Origin: Podospora pseudocomata
Lineage: Eukaryota > Ascomycota > Sordariomycetes > Sordariales > Podosporaceae
Reading direction: 5' to 3'
Length of the DNA stretch: 64,000 nucleotides
NCBI RefSeq assembly: GCF_035222375.1
Contig: NC_085891.1
Location: 3,348,001 to 3,412,000, forward strand
Part shown: positions 24,194 to 34,970 of the stretch, one piece after another
Layout: every line of letters starts with the position of its first letter
Position numbering within the stretch: the first letter of the stretch is position 1
Notes under the pieces: generated by a model
The model's input: the letters and a program-made list of their open reading frames with translations, nothing else
Databases searched by the model: none
Told to the model about the DNA's origin: nothing
Program-made: the position numbers and the translations under genes

Positions 24194-24666
24194 TGTGGCT
24201 GCTGAGGGAGTCGTGGGCAGCAGGGCGAGGTGCAGGATCAAGAAGTTGTCGATGCGTCGCGCGGCCGCATGAATCTGGAAATTTATTTATCATAGCGACT
24301 GGGACGCGGCAAACCAGCTCCAAGCTCCCGTCCTCCAAGACAGGCATCCAGCCAGCCTTGTCCACTGTGCGTCAACCACTGTAGCCCACTGTCACCTGTT
24401 GGCGTCCAGCAGTGCCCCGTTGTTTTTGCCGCTAACCACTGGGGATCAGACCCACCTCCAAATTCCCATCCTGGACCTGCCTGCTGCATCAACATCCATC
24501 AGCCTTGCCTGTTCGCGATAATCTTCCATCCTGCACCTTCAATTGAACCCCAGCCTCTTTGCCATTCGAGACAACAGCACAAGTCCCAGCTTCTCAATTG
24601 TCAGGAGCATACATGGATGCTTGATCTTCAGATAACGCCACCGCCTCAATTCAACTACCCCTCACG
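24194..24666. promoter_or_regulatory. Shared divergent promoter region of Aquarius and THO1
   Basis: 473 bp separate the two start codons, so both transcripts must start within it. No TATA box is seen. Several CCACTG-containing segments recur at 24364-24440, without a clear consensus. Confidence 0.6.
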
Positions 24667-27260
24667 ATGCCGGCGACAATCGTCGACAGCCATGGCATAC
24701 CGGCTGTCGCCAAAGCTGGCGAATTCCTTCGCCAGCTTTTAGAACATGCCGAAACCGTCAAGCGAACTTCGTCAATAGAACCACCTCTTATCGAATCTCA
24801 CTTTGATGATCTTCGCGGTCGAATGAACAGCGTATACGATGAGGAGCCTATGGACGATTCGAGCGAGGCGAAGACGGCGCGTTTCGCCATCATCGAGACC
24901 GCTGTGCGCGATACATTCAAATATTTGGTGGTGAGTCGAACGATACGCACTTGAGTTCTCGAATGTATGCTCACACCATGTAGTCAAGAGCATCGATCGA
25001 TTCACCCGAGTTCGTCAAAGTTTGGAACCTCTTCGACATCCTCTCTATCCTCTCCGACAGTGAGCTTTGCGACCCTGCCCTTCTGCTGTGGCTTGTGGAG
25101 GAATTACTCGATAGCCAGACAGTGGCCGGTTGCCGTAAGGTCTTTGACTTCCTCGAGTCGCGCCGCGAAAGGATCACAGCGAAGCACTTTAAGCAAAAAC
25201 AGCTCGTCATTCTTCGAACCTGCAATGAGCTCTTACGGCGTCTGTCCAGGGCTCTGGACCCAGCATTCTCTGGTCGAGTCTTGATCTTCATGTTCCAAAG
25301 TTTTCCCCTGGGGGATAAAAGCTCGGTCAACTTGCGGGGAGAGTTCCATATTGAGAACGTCACCACTTTCGACCAGATCCCGGCAAAGACCGACGGGGAT
25401 GGGGACAAGATGGATGTGGACACGGATGTCGGCACAACCGGTGATGGTTCACGGAGAGGCAGGTCCAACGATGTCGACACGAAAAAGAAGGCGCTGGACC
25501 CAGATGCTCTGTATCCAATTTTCTGGGGGCTGCAGGAGTTTTTCAACCAGCCAAAGCTCCTTTTCGAGGCCAGTCATTTTGCCTCCTTCAAGTCCGGGCT
25601 CGAGGCCACCATGGCTACCTTTTTGAGCATGAAATTTGAACAGCCACCCCGCGTCAAGGAAAGGCCAGACAGGCCAGTCGAGGAGCCGAAACACACCCTC
25701 AAGCGAAAGCGAGAAGAGAGCAACGATGCTCTCTCTAGCGGCTTCAACCCCAAATACCTTACCAGTAGGGATTTGTTCAAGCTTGAGATCAGTGATCTGA
25801 CATTCCGGCGGAATATTTTGATCCAGGCACTCATCATCATGGAGTTTCTGCTTGCTCTTTCACCAAAAGCAAAAGAGAAGCTGGCCACCGTAAAGGTGCC
25901 AAACAAGTCTGTCACTTACTCGGAAAAGACACTGAGTGAAGAAGACATCAAATGGGTTGTGGAGACGAAGGAGTCCATCAAATCATACCTCAAACTCGGC
26001 CCAGAAGGACCACACTTTTGTCGACTTGTCGAAACGGTACTTTCAAGAGATAAGAACTGGGTGCGGTGGAAAGTCGAGAATTGTCCTCCGATCGAGCTGC
26101 CGCAACTGTCGCCAGACGTCTTTGTCGAAGCCAGAACCAACGCCGGAAAACTCGCGACTACCAAGCGGCTACGACCTACCCCTATGGGCTCTCTCAATCT
26201 AGACTTCCTCGAGGATGATGACGAGGAAAGAGCTCTGAAGAAGCTCAAGGACTGCCACCGCTACAAAGTTCCTAATCTCGACAGCTACAAAAAAGGAATA
26301 GCCGATGATGACTTCGAAATCGGAATGCCAACAAACAACGAGTCCAAGACGGCAGCTATTGAAGGCAAGGCCAGTAAGGCTTGGCGGGCGCTGAGAATTG
26401 CGAGCAAGAGCAAGCTGGTTCTCTTTGACAAGATCGAAGATGACGACAAGATTGATGTCATCTTTGAAGAGCTACCTGCTGAGAAAGACGAGGAGGATCA
26501 AGAAATCACGAATGGCGAAACCGCCTTCCCCGAGGATAGGAGGCCAATTGTGGTTGTGGACGCTGGTAAACATTCTCGGGCTGCTACAGCTCTTGCAAAG
26601 CAGCTCTATGCGCATCATCCGAAAACGTTTACCAAGGTGGCCGTCCATGTAACACGCAAACCGGCAGAGGGCGAAGTAAACGGGAAGGACTTTCATTTTG
26701 TTGATACTCAGGCTTTCAACATGATGCGGGACGGAGATCAGTTTCTCGAGTTCAGCGAGGAGGGTGATGACACTCACGGCACAAGTAGGAAGGTGGTGGA
26801 TGCCATCGTCGACAACGATAGGGTTGCCGTGATGGAGATGACTTTTGAGGTAAGCTTCCAGCATGTCCTGAACACATGTTGCTGGCATGTGTACTGACTT
26901 TCATTACAGGCTGCGCAGCAGGTCAAGGACAATGGCTATGATGCCAGATTCATCTTCATCCAAGCTCCTGCTCCCGAGGTGTGGGAGGGCCAACTCAAGG
27001 AGAACGGCCTGTCTGAAGAACAAGTGCAGCAAGCAATCAAGGCGGCTACAGAGGCGGCAGAACACGCCAAGTCGTCGCCAGGGTTTTACGAAGCGGTGGT
27101 GGATGCAGAGTATCAGGCCTTGGAAACGGCGATTTTTGGCGCGGAGATTGGGGCAGATAGTATGGAGGCTGGGGCCCCGGCCGTGACAGACGAAGGCGAT
27201 GGGAAGAAGGAGGAGGGTGATGGCGATGTTGCCATGGATGATGCGGTGCCTTCGTCGTAA
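24667..27260 (+). CDS. HPR1: THO complex subunit 1 (Hpr1/THOC1) with a C-terminal guanylate-kinase-like domain
   Basis: THO/TREX subunit that couples transcription with mRNA export. Exons 24667-24930, 24984-26849 and 26910-27260 give 826 residues. The THOC1 body is clear: KQKQLVILRTCNELLRRLSR, LFPLGDK-like QSFPLGDKSSVNLRGEF, FWGLQEFFNQP, and KAWRALRIASKSKL near residue 580. From about residue 606 to 780 the sequence follows guanylate kinase: RPIVVVDAGKH, HHPKTFTKVAVHVTRKP, EGEVNGKDFHFVD, FLEFSEEGDDTHGTS, VAVMEMTFEAAQQVK, ARFIFIQAP. The P-loop Gly-Lys-Ser/Thr is absent at its expected place, so ATP-dependent catalysis is unlikely. The domain spans the last intron, which argues against an assembly artefact. 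The very C-terminus is acidic. Confidence 0.93.
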
Positions 27261-28118
27261 TTTTATCGCATCTAGCCGGTGTGGCTGCCTTGTCTTGTTA
27301 CTAGCTGTCAAATGAATGATACCCCATAGCAACTATTACTTGTTTACTTCTGGACTCTCGGGTACCGGTGCCGCGGGTTCAACCATCATCGCCCTTACCA
27401 TCTGGAGGGTGCATAGAGACAGGCATCGAGGGATGATAAACAGACCTATCGACCATCTTGAGACCCGGCCGGCAATTCTGAGTCCATTGATGCTTGTTCA
27501 ACCACTCTCGCTATTTTGAAGGCTGATTGACTGTCTTTTGGGTCTCGTCGACGACATGCAGGGTTGTGGTGCTCCTGCTGGTTGCTGTTTGGGGTCGGTG
27601 ATGCTGATATGGTTGGAAGGCTCCACCATCGGGGACCGCGATCGCTAGGTGGTCATCATTTGATCCAGACTTCAACGCCAACGATCCTCTCTTACCTTTG
27701 CTGATCAATTCTAATCATCACTCGCTCACTAACCCTGGGCGGCGTCTCCTTCTTTTCTCAAACGTTGCACCCCGAGCCTTCCATTCATTTTTCAACCCAG
27801 TTTCCATCGCTATCGAGAGCATACAGCCGCACGATGGAACATCTTGTGCAAGTCCTATAGCCAAGGTGTATACTCCACGACAGGACAACCATCAATTCTG
27901 GATTCCAAAATCCAACAAAATTCCAAAGCAATCAGGACCTTCTCAGAATTTGATCTGCCAATCTTCTTCGACATAAGCGGCTCAATTGGACAAGTTATCT
28001 TGTCACCCACGTGACACCACCGACCGCTCGTGGAACTTGTGTGAACGGCTTTCAGGTACGTGAGCAGTGATGATGATTATCATGTCAACGTTCAATCGCT
28101 AATCATCCGGGTAGGTAA
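27261..28118. other. Intergenic region between THO1 and the RING-LON gene
   Basis: 858 bp between two plus-strand genes. No gene or RNA is supported; it should hold the THO1 3' flank and the next promoter. Confidence 0.6.
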
Positions 28119-29456
28119 ATGGCCGATCACGACCCTGTCTGGAAGCCCAAGGAGCTTCTCGCATGCCCTTCATGTTCAAACCTCCTACGCGAGCCGACAA
28201 TTTTCCCATGCGGAACCTCATTATGCAAGACTTGCCTACCAGAACCGCTTGAGCGGCCAAGAAACATCACCTTTCCCGTGCTGGAGAACCGTCAAAAGGT
28301 CTACCGCTGCCTGTGCGGGAAAGACCACGCGATGATGGACTGCGGGACTGACATCCTCGCCTCGAGCATCATGAGCACCGTTCACGGGGAACTCGAGCGC
28401 CAACCCGCCGCCGCCCCAGAAGAGGAAGAGTCCTTCCTCGCCCGGCTGAGCAAAGTCCTCAGACCGGAGTTCGACTGCCCGATATGCTTTGAGCTGTTTG
28501 ATGAACCTGTCACGACGCCGTGCGGGCATACGTATTGTCGTCCGTGTCTGAAGTCGATAACTACTCTTGGGGAGGATCTTTACTGTCCTGTTTGTCGTCA
28601 GGGTCTCACTTTGGATGGGACGCCGTTTTTGTCGGAATACCCGGAGAATCGCATTATTATGAAATTGATACCCGTCCTCTGGCCGGACGAGCTTGAGGCC
28701 CGGAAGGATATACCCCCTGCACCACCGCCTCGTCAGGACGAGATACCCATTTTTGCGCTGGCGACGGCGATGCCGACGATGAAGATGCCGTTCCGGATTT
28801 TTGAGCCGCGGTATAGGCTTATGATGAAGAGGGTGCTGAGGGGGAATAAGGAGTTTGGCATGACGATGGTTGATCCCTTGACGAGGAAGGAGAGCGATGT
28901 GGGGACTGTTTTGAGGGTGGAGGCTCACCGGTTGCTTGACAATGGGGATTATCTGGTCAAGGTGGTGGGGGTGAGGCGGTTCAGGGTTTTGGAGAGGAGG
29001 GTGAGGGACGAGTATTGGATGGCGAATGTTGAGCCGTTTGGGGATGTGAGCTTTGAGGAGGAGGAGGCGATGGAGGCGATGGAGACTGGAAGACAGCCAG
29101 GGGAGGAAGATAAAGCTGATGGCGTTCCTTTTGAGGTGGAGGGGCGTACCGCCATCGGCACTGAGGACACCGCTCCCACCCCCACGACAACCATCACGGA
29201 CATGACTGTGGAATCACTGCATACCGCCTCCACCCAGGACCTCATGGCCTTTGCGTTTGGCAGGGCGATGAAACACCGAATTGACGACCCTCTCATGCCT
29301 AGCGACCCATCAAAATTCACGTGGTGGTTTGCTCACAAGCTTCGGGATCCACCAAAGAGACAGGACTTTTTGGTCGAAAGGAGCGTGAGAAGACGGTTGA
29401 AGATGTGTTGTGAGAAGTTCATCGAGCTTGAGAAGACGGCGATGACTTCTTGGTGA
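28119..29456 (+). CDS. RING finger and LON substrate-binding domain protein (LONRF-like E3 ligase)
   Basis: Intronless, 445 residues. A degenerate first RING lies at residues 16-70 (CPSCSNLL, PCGTSLCKTC, CLCGKDH). A full C3HC4 RING follows at 120-161 (CPICFELF, PCGHTYCRPC, CPVC). From about residue 206 an ATP-independent LON N-terminal domain follows (FRIFEPRYRLMMKRVL, FGMTMVDP, VGTVLRVEAHRLLDNGDYLV, VVGVRRFRV), ending RRLKMCCEKFIEL. It is probably an E3 ubiquitin ligase; unlike vertebrate LONRF proteins it has no TPR repeats. An acidic insert (about 315-350) splits the LON domain. The coding strand is C-rich up to about 28450 and G-rich thereafter. Confidence 0.9.
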   Translation: MADHDPVWKPKELLACPSCSNLLREPTIFPCGTSLCKTCLPEPLERPRNITFPVLENRQKVYRCLCGKDHAMMDCGTDILASSIMSTVHGELERQPAAAPEEEESFLARLSKVLRPEFDCPICFELFDEPVTTPCGHTYCRPCLKSITTLGEDLYCPVCRQGLTLDGTPFLSEYPENRIIMKLIPVLWPDELEARKDIPPAPPPRQDEIPIFALATAMPTMKMPFRIFEPRYRLMMKRVLRGNKEFGMTMVDPLTRKESDVGTVLRVEAHRLLDNGDYLVKVVGVRRFRVLERRVRDEYWMANVEPFGDVSFEEEEAMEAMETGRQPGEEDKADGVPFEVEGRTAIGTEDTAPTPTTTITDMTVESLHTASTQDLMAFAFGRAMKHRIDDPLMPSDPSKFTWWFAHKLRDPPKRQDFLVERSVRRRLKMCCEKFIELEKTAMTSW

Positions 29457-30224
29457 GTTTATTTTTTTTTTCCTTCCTCAGTATTTCTATCATCTTTTCA
29501 GGCCCTCTTGACTACCTATCCACCCCCAGAAGCCTATTGAATCTCTCTTGGCGCCCTTATATGTCTTTGACGTATTTCTTCACGTTTGTTGCTCCCCTCA
29601 ACGAGGCAGGCAGGCTGCTACATAGACGAAACCCTTGGGAATGGATACGAAGCTTACGTTTTTTTGTCCGTCTAGGGTATATTGGCTACACCGCGCTCTC
29701 AGGAGCTTTCCACTGCCCATTTCAACTGCCTTGCTGATAATATTGTTGTGTCTGTATGTGTCCCCTCCAGTTTGGATTAGCCCGAGATCATAGATCTCTG
29801 TTAGGGAACGCACTGCTAACTAGGTATTGTGTTTGTAGTTGGGTGTCGTAAGGAGAACGGATACTATTGGATGCACGCTTTGGACTGTTTTGTAATATAT
29901 TAGATGCGTTGTACATATTTTTTTTCTTGTTTTCTTTTTGCTTTTTTTGCTGTATGGTCACTAAAAGCAAGGTGGTGAGGAATGGCTGTGGATAGATATA
30001 ATCTAGGCTAAATATTTGGTTGAGCCTGTTCGGCGTGCTATCACCCTTCTTTTTCGGCTTGTTTGAATACCAACAATTCAGCTCACATTTTCACCAGACT
30101 AGAACGACACCTCACAAACAGAATCGAGATTAAAATAGTGTTAAATATTCCTCCAAAATTCTCTCTTACATATCAAACCATGTCTCAGATAGACTCTTCT
30201 CTCATAACCAACCAGCCATTCCCA
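29457..30224. other. Convergent 3' region between the RING-LON and INSIG genes
   Basis: 768 bp of AT-richer sequence holding two converging 3' flanks. No gene is supported. Confidence 0.65.
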
Positions 30225-31559
30225 TCACCTAACACCCCCCCATCTCCCCCTCGCAGCTCCCTCCCCACTGAACGCCAACCTCCTCCCAATATTCCCAAAG
30301 CAAACACAGCTACAAAACAACACACTCAACATCCACACCCCCGTCTCAATCACCTCCCTCTCCCCTACCAACTTGATCCCCCCCGACCCAGCCACATATC
30401 CAGCATTTGCACTCCCATTCCTCCTCATGCGCCCCGACCCCAACCCCCCCCCATCCCCATGCTGATAAAAGGACGGCGCGGGCATCAACCCCGGAAACAC
30501 ATCTTTCAACCCCAACCCAATCATGCCCACCGTCCCCACCAAACCAACAAACGCGCTCAGCAAAAACCCTGGCTTCGACCGGTCGATAAGATACCAAATA
30601 AACGGGTTGATCAACGCCAGCGTCAGAGACACCTGCATCGTCGACGTCCAAGACAGCTTCCTAATGGCAAAGACGATCCCCACAAACAGGCCGATCGATC
30701 GGATAACGAGCACATAGTCCGCCTCTTGCTGTCGCCCTTCCCGTTCGTTCTGCTGCCGCTGTTGTTGTGGGGATGACGGGAGGGGTTTGCCGGTCAGAGG
30801 CCCGTTCTTCTTCGCGGCGGGGATGAAAAACTGGTCAAACCAGGGGAGGAGGCATCCCAACAAAACGCCCGAGGCGCCCCAGAAGAGGAGGTATCGCCAG
30901 TCGAGGGGTTCGTCCGAGGTGGTGGGGGGTTGTTGGGGATCAAAGTTTTGCGCTCTGGGGAGGCGGGTGACGAGGACGCCGTAGCCTAGACCGAGGGCGA
31001 AGAGTAAAGAGGCGCGGAGGGCCATGGAGAAGATGATGTATGCTTGGGAAGGGGGTTCGAGGTCGGCGGTGGGGGCTAAAGAGGGGAAGTACGAGGTTCG
31101 AATCGAGTTTCGGATGCGCTCTCTGTTGATGTGGCTGCTGCTGTCTCTTCGCTTCTTGATCAGCGTGAGGGTTCGCTCGTCGATGTCCCCTGGGTCTGGG
31201 GACTGTAGAGTGCCAGGGGTTTGTCCGCCTGTGTTGTTGTCCCATGAGGGGGTATCGACGGCGTCTCCTTTTATGCCTGGTGTCAGAGACGGGGAGTAGA
31301 TCCCTAGGAGTGTAGAACCGGTGAGGTTCATGAACGAGGTGGCGCGGCTGATGGTGCTAGGGTTTCTCGACGCTTGGCTGGGGTTGTTGTGAATGTCGAG
31401 GAAGGCAAGGTCGGAGGCCGTGATGCCTGGTGTTCGAGTTGCACTTGGGGGTGCCGAATCTTCTTCGGGAGGTGTGGGAGATGTGAAGGCCAGCCGGAAA
31501 GGTCTCCGGGGAATGGGACGGAGGATCTCCGGGCCCTGACGCTCGGGTGATTCTTCCAT
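30225..31559 (-). CDS. INSIG-family sterol regulator of the ER membrane
   Basis: INSIG proteins sit in the endoplasmic reticulum and control HMG-CoA reductase and, in some fungi, SREBP processing. Single exon, 444 residues. A disordered Ser/Pro-rich cytosolic region (1-165) precedes about six hydrophobic segments, near residues 172-199 (FALGLGYGVLVTRL), 219-244 (WGASGVLLGCLLPWFDQF), 280-302 (IRSIGLFVGIVFAIRKLSW), 303-322 (LALINPFIWYLIDRS), 328-352 and 408-430. The WGxxGVLLGxLLPWxD stretch is the INSIG signature. The N-terminal part contains many SP/TP sites. The third and fourth segments are separated from the second by a Gln-rich loop. The coding strand shows the C-to-G switch. Confidence 0.85.
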   Translation of the reverse strand: MEESPERQGPEILRPIPRRPFRLAFTSPTPPEEDSAPPSATRTPGITASDLAFLDIHNNPSQASRNPSTISRATSFMNLTGSTLLGIYSPSLTPGIKGDAVDTPSWDNNTGGQTPGTLQSPDPGDIDERTLTLIKKRRDSSSHINRERIRNSIRTSYFPSLAPTADLEPPSQAYIIFSMALRASLLFALGLGYGVLVTRLPRAQNFDPQQPPTTSDEPLDWRYLLFWGASGVLLGCLLPWFDQFFIPAAKKNGPLTGKPLPSSPQQQRQQNEREGRQQEADYVLVIRSIGLFVGIVFAIRKLSWTSTMQVSLTLALINPFIWYLIDRSKPGFLLSAFVGLVGTVGMIGLGLKDVFPGLMPAPSFYQHGDGGGLGSGRMRRNGSANAGYVAGSGGIKLVGEREVIETGVWMLSVLFCSCVCFGNIGRRLAFSGEGAARGRWGGVR

Positions 31560-33377
31560 GGTGTTTGGCGTGTCCTCTCTTCAAGCAGCGAGTGCGAGGT
31601 TGTTCTCTTGCAGTGGAAGCTTCCAAGCTCGTCCCAATCCAATTGGTTGAGATTCGCGTCCAGCTCGTGTAACCACAGCCCAATAGCCCAAGATTTCTTT
31701 TTCAATATGTTGCCAACCACTCTGCTTCTATTTCGTTCGGCGTTTGGATGACCCGTGGTCGTCAGGGTTGGGAGCTCGACAAAGCAAGGGAGGAATGAAT
31801 AGTCTTCAATAAATGGGGGAAATGATCCAGATCCAGGCGTCCTGCCAACGTTGCAGGAAGCACCAAGACGCAGTAACAATTGATCATGCGCCAATGGGCA
31901 AAAGTGACAGCAGAAGTGTCTGTTTCATTTGGGTTGACAAGAGTTGGGACGATACCAGGCGTCCCGTAGATGTACGGAGCTAGAAAAGATGGGAGGAAGC
32001 AAGATGTGGTCAGGCCAGAGAGGTGCCAGATCAGGCAAGTGTTTAAGGGCAGACGCGCGCGGAAATGCCAAACCGGAGCGAGTGCAGGGATTTCCATTCC
32101 AAGCCCGCTTGCATGCATCCCTCCCACAAAATGACCAGGGTGCCGACGGCACTGGACACACTGCGTCTCTTTTTAACTTTGTCGCTGATGCAACAGCAGA
32201 ATTTGTTTGGTTTCTGCATCAAGTCAGTGGGTGCGTTGCACCGCTGTGCGTTCGTATAACCAATAGTGTATAGATATATGAAATATCAGCCTGAATACAC
32301 CCTCTTCTCTTTGTGTAAGTGACGATCCCCCCGACCTGGAAGGGTCCATCAGCTCCGGAGAGCGACATGGAGAATTGATTGAAAAGCGGGGTGTCCTGGT
32401 CCCTGTTTTAGTGGGACAATTGAGCTTCTTCTCACTGGCTGTCCTTCACAGCATGTGATCAAGCACCAAACTCGTCCAAGCTTCAGGGTTGGTCTCCTGA
32501 CTCTGACCCCAGGGTTCAACAGCGTCAACCGTCACGAAGTTCTCGTGGGCAGCGACTTAGCCCACGTTGTACCCCTCTCTTGACGTCGTCCAAGGAGCTA
32601 TCCAGCCTCCTCAGTGCTCCTTCAGTGGGACAAATGGCCATGACCAATCCGGGAAGCTGTATCGTTGCCTGGCTCGGGTTGGTTGTCATTCTGCAAGCTG
32701 TCGATCTAGGAATTTTGTTGCTGCAACGCTTCACTGACAGCATCAGGCGATCAAGCCGAGCAGTCTGGCTCTGGTCATTGGACGGCTTGCATTCTGCCGC
32801 ATCAGTCGAAGTGACCCGAGACGAGATTAGACTGAGAGCCTCTTTGGTCTTGCCTCCTCAGAGTTGTAGTGATACGATGCCCCTCTCGCCAGATTTTTGG
32901 ACACGTCGTTGCGAGACGATTCACGTGAGAGAAGATCACTCCAGTTAGAAGTCCAACAAAGTGCCAAAAACCAGTGTGCCCTACACTACATCATGTGCTG
33001 GCCGGCACCTTGATGGCTCCAGCGCCACTATCTACTACCAAGAAACACTTGATATCAGCGTCAAACTGTGGAGCTAGAATGAGTTGAGGTCTCATGAAAG
33101 TAAAGAACTGAACAACATACTTTACTAAGAATGAGCCTCAGCTTGCCCAGCTTCCATTGCTGTCTGTCAAACCTGAATTCCAAGCTTTTGATCACTGACA
33201 AGCTTGGCCAGAGCTAGTCGGCCAAGATGTGAGCGATAAGATAAGAAAAAAGTCTCCACTAAAAAAGTTCGAGCAACGTCCATCCAATGCGACAACAAAT
33301 CCATGTTGGAAAAAAGATCTTAGAAAGTGACAACCAAAACAACATTCTCTCTCACATCACCACCACCCACAGAACCA
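31560..33377. other. Divergent intergenic region between INSIG and Mak11
   Basis: 1.8 kb between two divergent starts. A plus-strand frame from the ATG at 32634 to 32948 encodes 104 residues with one hydrophobic stretch (VAWLGLVVILQAVDLGILLL), but nothing else supports it as a gene. The rest shows no features. Confidence 0.5.
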
Positions 33378-34970
33378 ATGGCCCCCAAGAGAAAAAGAGA
33401 AGCTGCCGCCAATGGCGATGTCGCCGAAAAATCCAATGCGGCCAAGAAAGTCAAAGCCCCCCCGGCCAAAGCCGCTGCTCCCCCCAAGTCGACCGCTTTC
33501 AAGCTGAACGGCGATGCCCCCGTCCACATCCAACTCATCGCCGGCTCCTACGACCGCATTCTCCACGGTATCACCGTCACCATCAAAACAACCGAAGTCA
33601 CCTCTGAACCCCCAGCAGAGGCCGAATCCACCGACAAGAAGAAGAAGTCCAAAAAGTCGATAACCACCACCCCCATCACAACAACCGAGCAATCCGCCTC
33701 CTTCGCCGACACCTTCCTCTTCAACGCCCACAACTCCGCCATCCGCTGCCTCGCCATCTCCCCCCCCTCCGCCCCAGCCCCTAAACAAACCCAAAAGGTC
33801 CTCCTCGCAACCGGCTCAACAGACGAGCGCATCAACATCTACAACCTCTCCGCCCACCCCCCCTCCTCCCGCTCCATCTCCGACCCAGACACCCAGCTCC
33901 TCTCCTCTCTCGCCCCCCGCCCCATCCTCGAAAACAACAAGAACCGCGAGCTCGGCACTCTGCTGCATCACACAGGCAACATAACCCGCCTCTGCTTCCC
34001 CAACCGCTCCAAGCTCCTCTCCGCAGCAGAGGACTCCACCATCGGCGTGACCCGCACCCGCGACTGGGCCCTCCTCCACAACTTCAAATGCCCCATCCCC
34101 AAGGTTTTTGGTCGCCCATCAGGTGACACCGCCGGTGTGGGCGGGACCCCCCAGGGCGTCAACGACTTTGCGGTTCACCCCTCCAACAAGATCATGATTT
34201 CGGTCTCCAAGGGAGAGAAATGCATGCGTCTTTGGAACTTGGAGACGGGAAAGAAGTCGAGGGTGTTGAATTTTGAACGGACGATGCTGAATGAAGCGGG
34301 GGAGGGGAAGCACTCGACTGGTGAAGCGAGACGAATCATCTGGGGCAGCAGCAGCAGCAAGGGAGGGGAGGATGAGTTTGCGCTCGCGTTTAATAGGGAT
34401 GTGGTTGTGTTTGGGATGGACTGCAGGCCGAGGTGCAAGGTGATGGGGGGGATCAACAGGACAAAGGTTCACGTGATCAAGTACGTCCGGCTTGGGGATG
34501 AGGAGGAGGATGGTGCTTTGTTGGCGGTTTCGACCGAGGATGGGAGGGTGCTGTTTTTTGATACGGCGGAAGAAAACTGTCAGCCTGCGACTGAGGGGAA
34601 GACGCTTGCCACGGCGAGGCTTGTCGGTCAGCTAGGCGGGAAGGAGGCCGGTGTGACGGGCAGAGTGAAGGATTTTGTGGTTTTGCCTGTGGAAGACGAA
34701 AAGGGGGTTAGGTCGTGGTTTGTGGCTACGGCGGGGAGTGATGGGCTGGTTCGTGTTTGGAGGTTGGGCAGCGGTGAGCTCACGGTTGAGGAGAAGAAGG
34801 AGGAGTCGACAAGACAAGTAGGGAAGCTGCTGGGCGCGTATGGGACGCAAAACAGGATTACGTGCTTGGGGGGCTTCGTCATGATACCCAGGTCCGACGG
34901 GGCCGAGGAGAGCGAGTACGAGTTTGACGAGGAGGATGACGATGACGAGGAGGATAGCTATGATGAGTAG
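33378..34970 (+). CDS. MAK11: 60S ribosome biogenesis WD40 protein Mak11 (PAK1IP1 homologue)
   Basis: Nucleolar WD-repeat protein needed for 60S subunit assembly. Single exon, 530 residues from the ATG at 33378. The basic N-terminus MAPKRKREAAANG carries likely nuclear signals. LIAGSYDRILHGITV matches the first Mak11 strand. FNAHNSAIRCLAIS, LLATGSTDERINIYNL, GTLLHHTGNITRLCF, LLSAAEDSTIGV and NDFAVHPSNKIMISVSKGE follow PAK1IP1 repeat by repeat. The C-terminus is acidic. An insertion of about 45 residues rich in Lys and Thr lies in the first blade. The gene is the clearest case of the intragenic skew switch: 33841-33900 has about 37 C to 5 G, whereas 34501-34560 has about 27 G to 6 C. Confidence 0.9.
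   Translation: MAPKRKREAAANGDVAEKSNAAKKVKAPPAKAAAPPKSTAFKLNGDAPVHIQLIAGSYDRILHGITVTIKTTEVTSEPPAEAESTDKKKKSKKSITTTPITTTEQSASFADTFLFNAHNSAIRCLAISPPSAPAPKQTQKVLLATGSTDERINIYNLSAHPPSSRSISDPDTQLLSSLAPRPILENNKNRELGTLLHHTGNITRLCFPNRSKLLSAAEDSTIGVTRTRDWALLHNFKCPIPKVFGRPSGDTAGVGGTPQGVNDFAVHPSNKIMISVSKGEKCMRLWNLETGKKSRVLNFERTMLNEAGEGKHSTGEARRIIWGSSSSKGGEDEFALAFNRDVVVFGMDCRPRCKVMGGINRTKVHVIKYVRLGDEEEDGALLAVSTEDGRVLFFDTAEENCQPATEGKTLATARLVGQLGGKEAGVTGRVKDFVVLPVEDEKGVRSWFVATAGSDGLVRVWRLGSGELTVEEKKEESTRQVGKLLGAYGTQNRITCLGGFVMIPRSDGAEESEYEFDEEDDDDEEDSYDE

Noticed and set aside
32634-32948. Possible 104-residue protein with a hydrophobic stretch
   Set aside because: Single weak signal, no homology cue, no splice context; noted in the intergenic entry only.
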